Assembly: GCF_022180365.1 (NCBI RefSeq)
Contig: NZ_BQKV01000026.1
Span: 1-64,000 of the forward strand
Reading direction: 5' to 3'
From: Faecalibacterium gallinarum
GTDB taxonomy: Bacteria > Bacillota > Clostridia > Oscillospirales > Ruminococcaceae
DNA: 64,000 bases
Numbering within the stretch: position 1 is the stretch's first letter; each line of letters begins with the position of its first letter. The notes under the pieces are model-generated. The model was not told the origin of the DNA. It searched no databases and saw only the letters and a program-made list of their open reading frames with translations. A program made the translations under genes and the position numbers. Shown in pieces: positions 31,839 through 40,258 of the stretch.

Positions 31839-32231
31839 ATGCGTTACTCGAGGCAAAGAGAGCTGGTTCTGCAGCAGGTGGAACAGCTGTGCACCCACCC
31901 GACTGCGGAGGAAGTCTACCAGCAGGCGGTCAAGGAGTGCCCCAACCTGAGCCTGGGCACCGTCTACCGCAATCTGAACAGCCTGGTGGAAGCCGGGCGG
32001 GTGCGGCGGGTGTCCATCCCGGGCCAGCCCGACCGGTTCGATCATACCCTGCGCTGGCACGGGCACCTTTACTGCACGGCCTGCGGCGGCGTGAGCGATC
32101 TGGTTGTGGATGGCACGGCCATGGAGCAGATGCTGCAAAATCAGCCGGGCCAGATTCGGGACTGTGTCCTGACCCTGATCGGTGTCTGCGAAGATTGCGC
32201 GAAGCGGGGGGCAGCCCAGACCGCCGAATAA
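31839..32231 (+). CDS. Fur/PerR family metal-dependent repressor
   Basis: A 130-residue repressor with an N-terminal winged helix (TAEEVYQQAVKECPNLSLGTVYRNLNSLVEAG) and the dimerisation domain HGHLYCTACGG...CEDC, whose two CxxC pairs hold the structural zinc. The sequence resembles PerR-type peroxide regulators more than iron-Fur, but this is not certain. It probably controls oxidative-stress or metal genes elsewhere. Monocistronic with a strong terminator. AAGGAG precedes the ATG. Confidence 0.9.
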   Translation: MRYSRQRELVLQQVEQLCTHPTAEEVYQQAVKECPNLSLGTVYRNLNSLVEAGRVRRVSIPGQPDRFDHTLRWHGHLYCTACGGVSDLVVDGTAMEQMLQNQPGQIRDCVLTLIGVCEDCAKRGAAQTAE

Positions 32232-32245
32232 ACGAACCCATGCCT

Positions 32246-32280
32246 GCACGGGCGGAAGCAGTTTCCGCCCGTGCGTTTTT
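32246..32280 (+). terminator. Terminator of the Fur-family gene
   Basis: GCACGGGCGGAA (32246-32257) pairs with TTCCGCCCGTGC (32263-32274), 5-base loop, followed by GTTTTT. Confidence 0.92.
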
Positions 32281-32327
32281 CTGCCTGGGGGGACGGGCAG
32301 AACCAAAGGGAAAATGCAAAATTTCAC

Positions 32328-32356
32328 TTGTCGATTGGGGCCGGAGGGGGTATAAT
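32328..32356 (+). promoter_or_regulatory. Promoter of the miaB operon
   Basis: TTGTCG (32328-32333), 17-base G-rich spacer, TATAAT (32351-32356), with about 108 bases of leader before the miaB ATG. Confidence 0.82.
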
Positions 32357-32470
32357 AAACAGAGGTGTTTGCGCCGCCGGGGCAAAGCTGTTTCCGGCGG
32401 GTGCTCCCAAAGACCCAGCAAAGATTAAGAATCAGTAGCGCCGCGGCGGGTGACCGGCCGCGGGGTAAGG

Positions 32471-33862
32471 ATGGTATCGTTGGAATACATTACTTTTGAA
32501 CACGACAGCCGCGCCGAACAGTTGATCGGCCAGGCTTACGACACGCCGCCACTGGCCTATGTCCACAGCTATGGCTGCCAGCAGAACGTCAACGACGGCG
32601 AGCGGATCAAGGGTGTCTTGGTGGATATCGGCTACGGTTTGTGCGATAAGCCGGAGGACGCCGACCTGATCCTCTTCAACACCTGCGCCGTGCGGGAGCA
32701 CGCTGAGCAGCGGGTGTTTGGCAACGTGGGCGCCCTCAAGGGCCTGAAAGAGAAAAAGCCCGGCCTGATCATCGGCCTGTGCGGCTGCATGGCAAACCAG
32801 GCCCATGTGGTGGAAAAACTGCGCAAGAGCTACCCCTATGTGGATCTGGTTTTCGGCGTGGACGGCATCGACACGCTGCCCCAGCTGATCTGCCGCAAGC
32901 TCGAGCAGCACAAGCGGGTGCTCCTGGACCCGGCCCAGCGCCCGGTCATCGTGGAGAACCTGCCCATCCGGCGGGAGAGCGAGTTCCGCGCCTGGCTGCC
33001 CATCATGTACGGGTGCGATAACTTCTGCACCTACTGCATCGTGCCCTATGTCCGCGGCCGGGAGAAAAGCCGCCGCCCCGCCGATATCCTGGCGGAGTTC
33101 CGGGGTTTGGTGGAGGCCGGTTACAAGGAGATCACCCTCCTGGGCCAGAATGTCAACAGCTATGGCAAAGGGCTGGAAGAACAGATCGACTTCGCCGACC
33201 TGCTCAACCTGCTCTGCTCGGTGCCGGGGGACTACCACATTCGGTTTATGACCAGCCACCCCAAGGACGCCAGCCGGAAGCTGATCGACACCATTGCGGC
33301 CCAGCCCAGAATATGCAAGCATCTGCATCTGCCGGTACAGTGCGGCTCCAATCGCATCCTCCAGCAGATGAACCGCCGCTACACCGTCGAGCAGTATCTG
33401 GATCTCATCGAGTACGCCCGGGCCCGGGTGCCGGGGATTACCTTCTCCAGTGACATCATCGTGGGTTTCCCCGGTGAGACGGAGGAGGACTTCTGCCAGA
33501 CGCTGGAGCTGATTCAGAAGGTGGGCTACATGCAGCTGTTCACCTTCATCTACTCCAAGCGGGAGGGCACCAAGGCGGCCCTGCTGCCCGACCCCACCCC
33601 CCGGAAGGAGAAAACCGACCGGATGGAACGGCTGCTCAAGACCCAGGACGCCATTGCCATGGAGCTGGTCAAGGCCCAGGTGGGCCAGACCGTCCGGGTG
33701 CTGGTGGAGGGCTATGGCCGCCTGGAGGGTACTCTCTCGGGCCGTCTGGACAATAACCTGACGGTGGAGTTTGCCGCCGACCCCGTACTGCTGGGCCAGT
33801 ACGCCCAGGTGAAGCTGACCGGCGCCCGCGCCACGGTGCTGCTGGGCGAATTGGCCGGCTGA
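32471..33862 (+). CDS. miaB: tRNA-2-methylthio-N6-dimethylallyladenosine synthase
   Basis: A 463-residue methylthiotransferase. The N-terminal UPF0004 domain has three cluster Cys (HSYGCQQN, NTCAVRE, GLCGCMA), the radical SAM motif is C182-x3-C186-x2-C189 (GCDNFCTYC), and a TRAM domain ends the protein. It adds the 2-methylthio group to i6A37 of tRNAs; the i6A maker MiaA is encoded at the end of the same cluster. ATG at 32471 is preferred, but an in-frame GTG at 32450 is possible. Confidence 0.95.
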   Translation: MVSLEYITFEHDSRAEQLIGQAYDTPPLAYVHSYGCQQNVNDGERIKGVLVDIGYGLCDKPEDADLILFNTCAVREHAEQRVFGNVGALKGLKEKKPGLIIGLCGCMANQAHVVEKLRKSYPYVDLVFGVDGIDTLPQLICRKLEQHKRVLLDPAQRPVIVENLPIRRESEFRAWLPIMYGCDNFCTYCIVPYVRGREKSRRPADILAEFRGLVEAGYKEITLLGQNVNSYGKGLEEQIDFADLLNLLCSVPGDYHIRFMTSHPKDASRKLIDTIAAQPRICKHLHLPVQCGSNRILQQMNRRYTVEQYLDLIEYARARVPGITFSSDIIVGFPGETEEDFCQTLELIQKVGYMQLFTFIYSKREGTKAALLPDPTPRKEKTDRMERLLKTQDAIAMELVKAQVGQTVRVLVEGYGRLEGTLSGRLDNNLTVEFAADPVLLGQYAQVKLTGARATVLLGELAG

Positions 33863-33962
33863 AACCGGGCAACCTAATGAATCAGGAACACCGCTTTTTC
33901 AAAGGAAAAGCCGAAACCAACCGCCCGCGCCCCTGCGGGCAGGAAGAAAAAGGAGAAATAAT

Positions 33963-34370
33963 ATGGATTGCATTGATCTTTTCAAGCGCGCCGCTGTGGC
34001 GCTTCAGACCGACAGCCGCTATCTGGCCCTGGACCAGGCCCGGCAGATGAACGACAAGGACGAGGAGCTCCAGAACATGATCGGGGAGTTCAACCTGGTC
34101 CGGATGGATCTGAACAACGAGATCGGCAAGACCGAGCGGAACGACGCCCGCATCGCCGAGCTGAACGAAAAGGTGAACACCCTCTATGGTCAGATCATGA
34201 ACGACGAGGGGATGATCGCTTACAACGAGGCCAAGCGTGAGTGCGAGGCGCTGGTGAACTATATCGACGCCATCATCAATACTGCCATGAACGGCGGCGA
34301 CCCCATGACCGTTCAGGAGCCCTCGGCTTCCTGCACCGGCAGCTGCTCCACCTGCGGCGGCTGCCACTAA
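33963..34370 (+). CDS. YlbF/YmcA family regulator with a Cys-rich tail
   Basis: A 135-residue helical protein of the YlbF/YmcA (RicF/RicA) family: MDCIDLFKRAAVALQTDSRY, DQARQMNDKDEELQNMIGEFN, and a Cys-rich end with C124, C128, C131 and C134. In Bacillus, RicA-RicF-RicT forms an FeS-containing complex that guides RNase Y in mRNA processing. Position between miaB and mutS is that of ymcA (ricA). The C-terminal Cys cluster could bind a metal or FeS cluster. AAAGGAG precedes the ATG. Confidence 0.9.
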   Translation: MDCIDLFKRAAVALQTDSRYLALDQARQMNDKDEELQNMIGEFNLVRMDLNNEIGKTERNDARIAELNEKVNTLYGQIMNDEGMIAYNEAKRECEALVNYIDAIINTAMNGGDPMTVQEPSASCTGSCSTCGGCH

Positions 34371-34382
34371 GCCCTATAAACC

Positions 34383-34414
34383 AAAACGCGGCTGCGCTCT
34401 GCGGGCCGCGTTTT
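34383..34414 (+). terminator. Terminator between ylbF and mutS
   Basis: AAAACGCGGC (34383-34392) pairs with GCCGCGTTTT (34405-34414) around a 12-base loop. The T tract is the four T inside the stem end, so read-through into mutS is likely. Confidence 0.7.
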
Positions 34415-34481
34415 CCTTACAGAGGGCGGTTACAAGCCACAAACCTGCCGCACAAAACGAGGGAAGGAACGGTGAATTTCC

Positions 34482-37100
34482 ATGGCGGATTTTTCGCCCA
34501 TGATGCAGCAGTATTTTGAGATCAAGAACCAGCACAAAGACGAGATCCTGTTTTATCGCATCGGCGACTTTTACGAGATGTTCTACGACGATGCCATCAC
34601 CGCCTCGCGGGAACTGGATCTGACCCTGACCGGCAAGCAGTGCGGCAAGGATGAGCGCGCCCCCATGTGCGGCGTGCCCTTCCACAGCTACGAGACCTAT
34701 ATGGCCCGGCTCATCGCCAAGGGTTACAAGGTAGCCATCTGCGAGCAGGTGGAGGACCCTGCCAAGGCCAAAGGCCTGGTGAAGCGGGACATCATCCGGG
34801 TGGTGACTCCGGGCACGGTCATCGAGAGCAGTATGCTCCAGGATGACCGCAACAACTATATCGCCAGCATCTATGTGAAGGACAACCGGGCGGGCGTCTG
34901 CTTTGCGGACGTTTCCACCGGCACGGCCCACATCACCGAATTGAAGGCCGAGAAAATTGAGGTGGCCCTGATTACCGAGCTGTGCCGCTATCACCCCAGC
35001 GAGATTTTGATGAACCCCACCATGCTCAACTGCCGTGAGGTGACAAATTACATCAAAAAAAATATGACCTGCTCGGTAGAATTGGTGGAGGAGGCTCGGT
35101 ACGCCCCCGGCCTGGTGGAAATTGCCCTCAGCAATCAGTTTGGGCGGGACTGGGCCCGGACCACCGAGATCGAAGCCGGGGGTCTGGTGCGCTTTGCCAT
35201 GGGCGCTCTGCTGGAATACCTCCACGACACCCAGATCAAGGGCGTGGAGCGCCTCAAAACGGTCCAGCGCTATACCGAGGCCCAGTTCATGCGGCTGTCC
35301 CCGGTGACCCGGGCCAACCTGGAACTGACCGAGACCATGCGGGGCCGGGAGAAGCGGGGCACCCTGCTCTGGGTGCTGGACCGCACCTCTACCGCCATGG
35401 GCAAACGGATGCTGCGCAGCTGGATCGAGCAGCCCCTGGTATCCAGCGAGGTGATCAACCACCGGCTCAACGCGGTGGAGCGGCTGGTGCAGGAGACCGT
35501 CACCCGAGGGGATCTGAGCGAGACTTTGCGCTATGTGGCGGACATCGAGCGGCTGATGACCCGCACAGTTTACGGCTCCGCCACCCCCAAAGAAATCTAC
35601 ACCCTGGCCCAGACCTGCGACCGTCTGCCCGAGCTCAAGCGGCTGGCGGCGGATTGCAACTGTTCCGAACTCACCACCCTCGCCGGGGAAATCGACCCCT
35701 TGGAAGAGATCAAAGCTCGGATTTATGCGGCGGTGGACAAAGACGCCCCCTCTACCTTGAAGGAGGGCGGCGTCATCGCCAAGGGCTACAACGACGAGGT
35801 GGATGAACTGCGGGCCATCCGGGAGAACAGCAAAGGGGTTCTGGCCCAGATGGAGGCCCGGCTGCGGCAGGAAACAGGCATCCCAAAACTGAAAATCGGG
35901 TTCAACCATGTGTTTGGCTACTTTATCGAAGTCAGCAACAGCTACAAAAACATGGTGCCGGAGAGCTACATCCGCAAACAGACCCTGACCGGCGGCGAGC
36001 GGTACATCACACAGGAGCTCAAAGAGCTGGAAAATAAGATCCTGGGCGCTCACGAGCGGCTGATTGCCCTGGAGCGGCGGCTGTTTGACGAGCTTCTGGA
36101 AGGGATCAGCCGGGAGCTGGACCGGATTCAGTGCACCGCCAACGCGGTGGCCCAGCTGGATGTTCTGGTCTCCCTGGCTCAGGTGGCCGCGGATAACAAC
36201 TACTGCCGCCCGGTGGTGGATGACAGCGACGAGCTGAAGATTGTGGAGGGCCGCCATCCGGTGGTGGAACAGGTGCTCAAGGGCAGTCTGTTTGTCCCCA
36301 ATGACACCCTTCTGGACTGCGGCGACAACCGCTGCCTTATCATCACCGGCCCCAATATGGCGGGCAAATCCACCTATATGCGCCAGAACGCGCTGATCGC
36401 CCTGATGGCCCAGATCGGTTCCTTTGTCCCGGCCAGTGAATGCCGGGTGGGCGTGGTGGACGCCGTCTTTACCCGGGTGGGCGCCTCCGATGACCTGGCC
36501 GCCGGGCAGTCTACCTTTATGGTGGAGATGACCGAGGTGGCCGAGATCCTCAAGAGCGCTACCCGGCGCAGCCTGGTGGTGCTGGACGAGATCGGCCGCG
36601 GGACCTCCACCTTCGACGGCATGAGCATCGCCCGGGCGGTGGTGGAACACATCGCCGACCCCGCCAAGGGGCTGGGGTGCAAGACCCTTTTTGCCACCCA
36701 TTACCACGAGCTCACCGACCTGGAAGGGACCATCGACGGGGTAAAGAACTACAACATCGCCGTGAAAAAGAGGGGAGAGGATATCACCTTCCTGCGGCGG
36801 ATCATCCGGGGCCCCGCGGACGACAGTTACGGCATTGAAGTGGCCAAACTGGCCGGCCTGCCCGGCAGCGTCACCCGCCGGGCCCATGAGGTGCTCCGCA
36901 CCCTGGAAGCAGCCGCCCCCAAAAACCGGGTGGAGCAGATGGATTTCGACGCCCTGCAAGATTATGCCTCTCCGGCAGTGCCCAGCGAGGTCCTGGACAA
37001 GCTGGAAGCACTGGATGTGGAGACTCTGACCCCCATCGAGGCATTGAATTTCCTCTACGAACTCAAGAAAACTTTAAAAGGCACCCTCAACGGGGGCTGA
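34482..37100 (+). CDS. mutS: DNA mismatch repair protein MutS
   Basis: An 872-residue mismatch-recognition ATPase. The mismatch-contacting F-x-E is in GDFYEMFYDDA (near residue 30); the C-terminal ABC ATPase has Walker A TGPNMAGKSTYMRQ (near 620), signature and Walker B LVVLDEIGRGTSTFDG, and ATHYHEL. It starts repair of replication errors with MutL, encoded next. ATG at 34482 follows GAAGGAACGG. Confidence 0.97.
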   Translation: MADFSPMMQQYFEIKNQHKDEILFYRIGDFYEMFYDDAITASRELDLTLTGKQCGKDERAPMCGVPFHSYETYMARLIAKGYKVAICEQVEDPAKAKGLVKRDIIRVVTPGTVIESSMLQDDRNNYIASIYVKDNRAGVCFADVSTGTAHITELKAEKIEVALITELCRYHPSEILMNPTMLNCREVTNYIKKNMTCSVELVEEARYAPGLVEIALSNQFGRDWARTTEIEAGGLVRFAMGALLEYLHDTQIKGVERLKTVQRYTEAQFMRLSPVTRANLELTETMRGREKRGTLLWVLDRTSTAMGKRMLRSWIEQPLVSSEVINHRLNAVERLVQETVTRGDLSETLRYVADIERLMTRTVYGSATPKEIYTLAQTCDRLPELKRLAADCNCSELTTLAGEIDPLEEIKARIYAAVDKDAPSTLKEGGVIAKGYNDEVDELRAIRENSKGVLAQMEARLRQETGIPKLKIGFNHVFGYFIEVSNSYKNMVPESYIRKQTLTGGERYITQELKELENKILGAHERLIALERRLFDELLEGISRELDRIQCTANAVAQLDVLVSLAQVAADNNYCRPVVDDSDELKIVEGRHPVVEQVLKGSLFVPNDTLLDCGDNRCLIITGPNMAGKSTYMRQNALIALMAQIGSFVPASECRVGVVDAVFTRVGASDDLAAGQSTFMVEMTEVAEILKSATRRSLVVLDEIGRGTSTFDGMSIARAVVEHIADPAKGLGCKTLFATHYHELTDLEGTIDGVKNYNIAVKKRGEDITFLRRIIRGPADDSYGIEVAKLAGLPGSVTRRAHEVLRTLEAAAPKNRVEQMDFDALQDYASPAVPSEVLDKLEALDVETLTPIEALNFLYELKKTLKGTLNGG

Positions 37101-37128
37101 TTTTGGATAACCGAAAGGAGGCGTCTAT

Positions 37129-39321
37129 ATGGCAGTCATTCGCGTGCTGGACAAACACACCGCCGAGCTGATTGCAGCGGGCGAGGTGGTCGAGCGGCCC
37201 GCCTCAGTGGTCAAAGAACTGCTGGAAAATTCCATTGACGCCGGAGCGACCCAGATTACCGTCGCCATTGAATCGGGCGGTGTCAAACTGATCGAAGTGA
37301 GCGACAACGGCAGCGGCATCGAGCCGGAGGATATTCCCACCGCCTTTATCCGCCACGCCACCAGCAAGATCCAGACCGGGGAGGATCTGAACGCCATCCA
37401 CACCCTGGGGTTTCGGGGCGAGGCCCTGGCCTCCATCGCCAGCGTGGCCCGGGTGGAGCTCTTGACCCGGACCGAGACGGCGGAGTTCGCCTGCCTCTAC
37501 CGGATCGAGGGAGGGGAAGAGCAGCCTCTCCAGCCCGATGCCCGGGGCGTTGGCACCACCATTCGGGTGCGGGATCTTTTCTACAACACCCCCGCCCGGA
37601 TGAAGTTCCTGAAGAAGGATTCCAGTGAAGGAACCTTCGTCGCAGACGTGGTGTCCCATCTGGCCCTCAGCCACCCGGAGATCCGGTTTAAATTTGTGCG
37701 CGAGGGCAAAACCCAATATGTTACTCCCGGCGATGGCAAGCTGCGCAGCGCCGTGTATGCGGTGCTGGGGCGAGAGTTCAGCCGGGATCTGCTGGATGTG
37801 GGGGACAGCACCCTGGGCTACCGGGTGTATGGTCTGGTCACGCCGCCCCGGTGCTGCCGGGCCAGCCGCAGCATGCAGTACTTCTACATCAACGGCCGCT
37901 ATGTGCGCAACCGCACCATGATGGCCGCCCTGGAAACCGCCTTTAAAGGGGTGGCGATGCAGGGCAAATTCCCGGGGGGCGTTCTGCTGCTCGAAATGCC
38001 CGCCGACCTTGTGGATGTGAATGTCCACCCGGCCAAAACCGAAGTGCGCTTCGCTCGGGAGAACGACGTCTTTGATATCGTCTACCATGCGGTCAAGTTG
38101 GCTTTGACCCAGCCCGGCAGCGGGGAGCAGCGGTTTGTCCTCTCTCCGGAAGCTCCCAAAGAAAAAGAAGGGGAGAAGGCCGCAAAAGAAGCTGAATTCA
38201 GCAAAAACAGCGAAAATAAGCGAGAAAATAGTGTAAAGCAGTCCAACTTTACAGGTTTATCCGCGGTAATACAAGGCCAATCGGAGCCCGGCACTTTAAA
38301 GAAATCTGAAAAGCATCTTAGCTTTACAGAAAGCGAGCCTTCAAAGCCGGCGCAGCGGCCGCCCAAAGCCTCTTTTCAGGAAGAGTGGGAGAAGGATCTG
38401 CTCCCCCTCGATCCGCCTGAAACGCACCAGCCTGCACCGAAGAAGCTCCTGTCTCAACCGTCGCCGGCATTGGATGGGATTGACCGGAGAAGTTTTCAGG
38501 AAGTGCTCCGGAGCTCTCCGCCCCCCTCGCCGGTGGTTGTTTTGCACAGCCCGCCCCCGGCGTCCAAGACCTCCTTCCGCCGGGCGGAGGATGAATCCCG
38601 GCTGGACATCAGTCCTGCGTTGGAGACCGAAGAGGCCCCTGTGCAGGACAGCCTCTCTGCCTGGCAGACCCCTGCCGTGCCCGAGGCCGCCCCGGCCGAA
38701 CCGGAGCAGCCCGCCCCCGAGCAGCTGGCGCTGGAACCCACCCCCGCCGAACAGAAGCTGGAGTACGTGGGCGAGGTGTTTAAAACTTATATCATCACCC
38801 AGAGGGGAGACGAGCTCTGCCTCATCGACAAGCACGCCGCCCACGAGCGCCAGCTCTATGAGAAGCTGGCGGCGGGGTACGGCCAGGTGGCCAGCCAGTT
38901 GATGCTAGTGCCGGTGGCGGTGGAACTCTCCGCTGAGGAAAAGCAGGCGGTGCTGGAGAACATCCCCCTTTTGGAAAACGCGGGCCTTGAGGTCGGCGAT
39001 TTCGGGGGCAACACGGTTCTGCTGCGGGCGGTGCCCGCCGACGTGGAGCCGGACAGCGCCGAGGATCTGCTGGTGGAGCTGGCGGGCAAACTGGCCCAGG
39101 GCAGCCGGGATGCTCTGAGCGAGCGAACCGAGTGGGTGCTCCACTCCATCGCCTGCCGGGCCGCCATCAAGGCGGGGGACACTTCTTCTCCCCAGGAGCT
39201 GATGGCCCTGGCGGAGGAGATCCTCTCCGGCCGGGTGCCGCCTTTCTGCCCCCATGGCCGCCCCTGTGTGCTGAAGCTGACACGAAAGGAGCTGGAAAAG
39301 CAGTTTGGACGGATTGTATAA
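37129..39321 (+). CDS. mutL: DNA mismatch repair protein MutL (endonuclease type)
   Basis: A 730-residue GHKL ATPase: ELIAAGEVVERPASVVKELLENSIDAGA (ATP site), DNGSGI, GFRGEAL at the N terminus, a long Pro/Glu/Ser-rich linker (about 340-545), and a C-terminal endonuclease domain with DKHAAHERQLYE (near 567) and CPHGRP (near 707), the metal-site motifs of nicking MutL. Part of the linker (38155-38345) is conspicuously AT- and Lys-rich compared with the rest. AAGGAGG precedes the ATG. Confidence 0.96.
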   Translation: MAVIRVLDKHTAELIAAGEVVERPASVVKELLENSIDAGATQITVAIESGGVKLIEVSDNGSGIEPEDIPTAFIRHATSKIQTGEDLNAIHTLGFRGEALASIASVARVELLTRTETAEFACLYRIEGGEEQPLQPDARGVGTTIRVRDLFYNTPARMKFLKKDSSEGTFVADVVSHLALSHPEIRFKFVREGKTQYVTPGDGKLRSAVYAVLGREFSRDLLDVGDSTLGYRVYGLVTPPRCCRASRSMQYFYINGRYVRNRTMMAALETAFKGVAMQGKFPGGVLLLEMPADLVDVNVHPAKTEVRFARENDVFDIVYHAVKLALTQPGSGEQRFVLSPEAPKEKEGEKAAKEAEFSKNSENKRENSVKQSNFTGLSAVIQGQSEPGTLKKSEKHLSFTESEPSKPAQRPPKASFQEEWEKDLLPLDPPETHQPAPKKLLSQPSPALDGIDRRSFQEVLRSSPPPSPVVVLHSPPPASKTSFRRAEDESRLDISPALETEEAPVQDSLSAWQTPAVPEAAPAEPEQPAPEQLALEPTPAEQKLEYVGEVFKTYIITQRGDELCLIDKHAAHERQLYEKLAAGYGQVASQLMLVPVAVELSAEEKQAVLENIPLLENAGLEVGDFGGNTVLLRAVPADVEPDSAEDLLVELAGKLAQGSRDALSERTEWVLHSIACRAAIKAGDTSSPQELMALAEEILSGRVPPFCPHGRPCVLKLTRKELEKQFGRIV

Positions 39322-40258
39322 ACACCCGGTACTGGCAGTGGCGGGACCTACCGCCACCGGAAAAACCGCCCTGGGCGTCGCATTGGCCAAGCGGTTCGGC
39401 GGCGAGGTGATCAGCGCCGACTCCATGCAGATTTACCGGGGCTTGGATGTGGGCACCGCAAAGGTGACCGCTGAGGAAACCCAGGGCGTACCCCACCACT
39501 GTGTGGATTTTCTGCCGCCGGAAGAAGTGTTCAGTGTGGCGGATTTCACGGCGCTGGCCGCCCGGCTGGAACAGGAGATTTCCGCCCGGGGGGCGCTGCC
39601 CATTCTGGTGGGCGGCACCGGGCTGTATATCCAGAGCTTTCTGGAAGGGATCCGCTTTACGGAAGAAAAGCCTTCCAACGGTCTGAGGGAACAGCTGGCG
39701 GCAGAGCTGGAGGCCCGAGGGCCAGAAGCGATGTATGCCGAACTGCTGTCGGTTGACCCGCAGGCCGCCGCGGCCATCCACCCCAACAACCGGGTGAGGG
39801 TGCTGCGGGCGCTGGAACATTACCGGGCCACCGGGCGGCGGCTCAGCGAACAGAAGGCCGCCTCCCGGCCCAGTCAGCGGCCCTACCGGTCCCTTGTTCT
39901 GGGTCTGGATTTCGCCGACCGGGCTCAGCTCTACCGCCGGATTGACCTGCGGGTGGACCGGATGATGGAGCAGGGGCTTTTGGAGGAGGCCCGGCTGGTC
40001 TATGACCATCGGGACAGCTACCGCACGGCGGCCCAGGCCATCGGCTACAAAGAATTTTTCCCCTACTTTGCGGGGGAGGCAGAGCTGGCCGCCTGCGTGG
40101 AGAAACTCAAGCAGGCTTCCCGCAACTACGCCAAGCGGCAGTTGACCTGGTTCCGCCATATGGAAGGGGTGGTCTGGCTTCAGGCCGACGCCCCGGATCT
40201 TCTGGACGAGGCCTGCCGCCGGACCGAGGAATTTTTGGAAAAGAGGGATGCGCTGTGA
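39305..40258 (+). CDS. miaA: tRNA dimethylallyltransferase
   Basis: A 317-residue enzyme with P-loop GPTATGKT, SADSMQIYRGLDVGTAK, GGTGLYIQS and the C-terminal RQLTWFRHMEGVVW-like (KRQLTWFR) motif. It adds dimethylallyl to A37 of tRNA, the substrate for MiaB. It begins at a TTG that overlaps the mutL end by 17 bases; AAAGGAG lies about 12 bases upstream. Its stop overlaps the next start (GTGA). Confidence 0.94.
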   Translation: MDGLYKHPVLAVAGPTATGKTALGVALAKRFGGEVISADSMQIYRGLDVGTAKVTAEETQGVPHHCVDFLPPEEVFSVADFTALAARLEQEISARGALPILVGGTGLYIQSFLEGIRFTEEKPSNGLREQLAAELEARGPEAMYAELLSVDPQAAAAIHPNNRVRVLRALEHYRATGRRLSEQKAASRPSQRPYRSLVLGLDFADRAQLYRRIDLRVDRMMEQGLLEEARLVYDHRDSYRTAAQAIGYKEFFPYFAGEAELAACVEKLKQASRNYAKRQLTWFRHMEGVVWLQADAPDLLDEACRRTEEFLEKRDAL

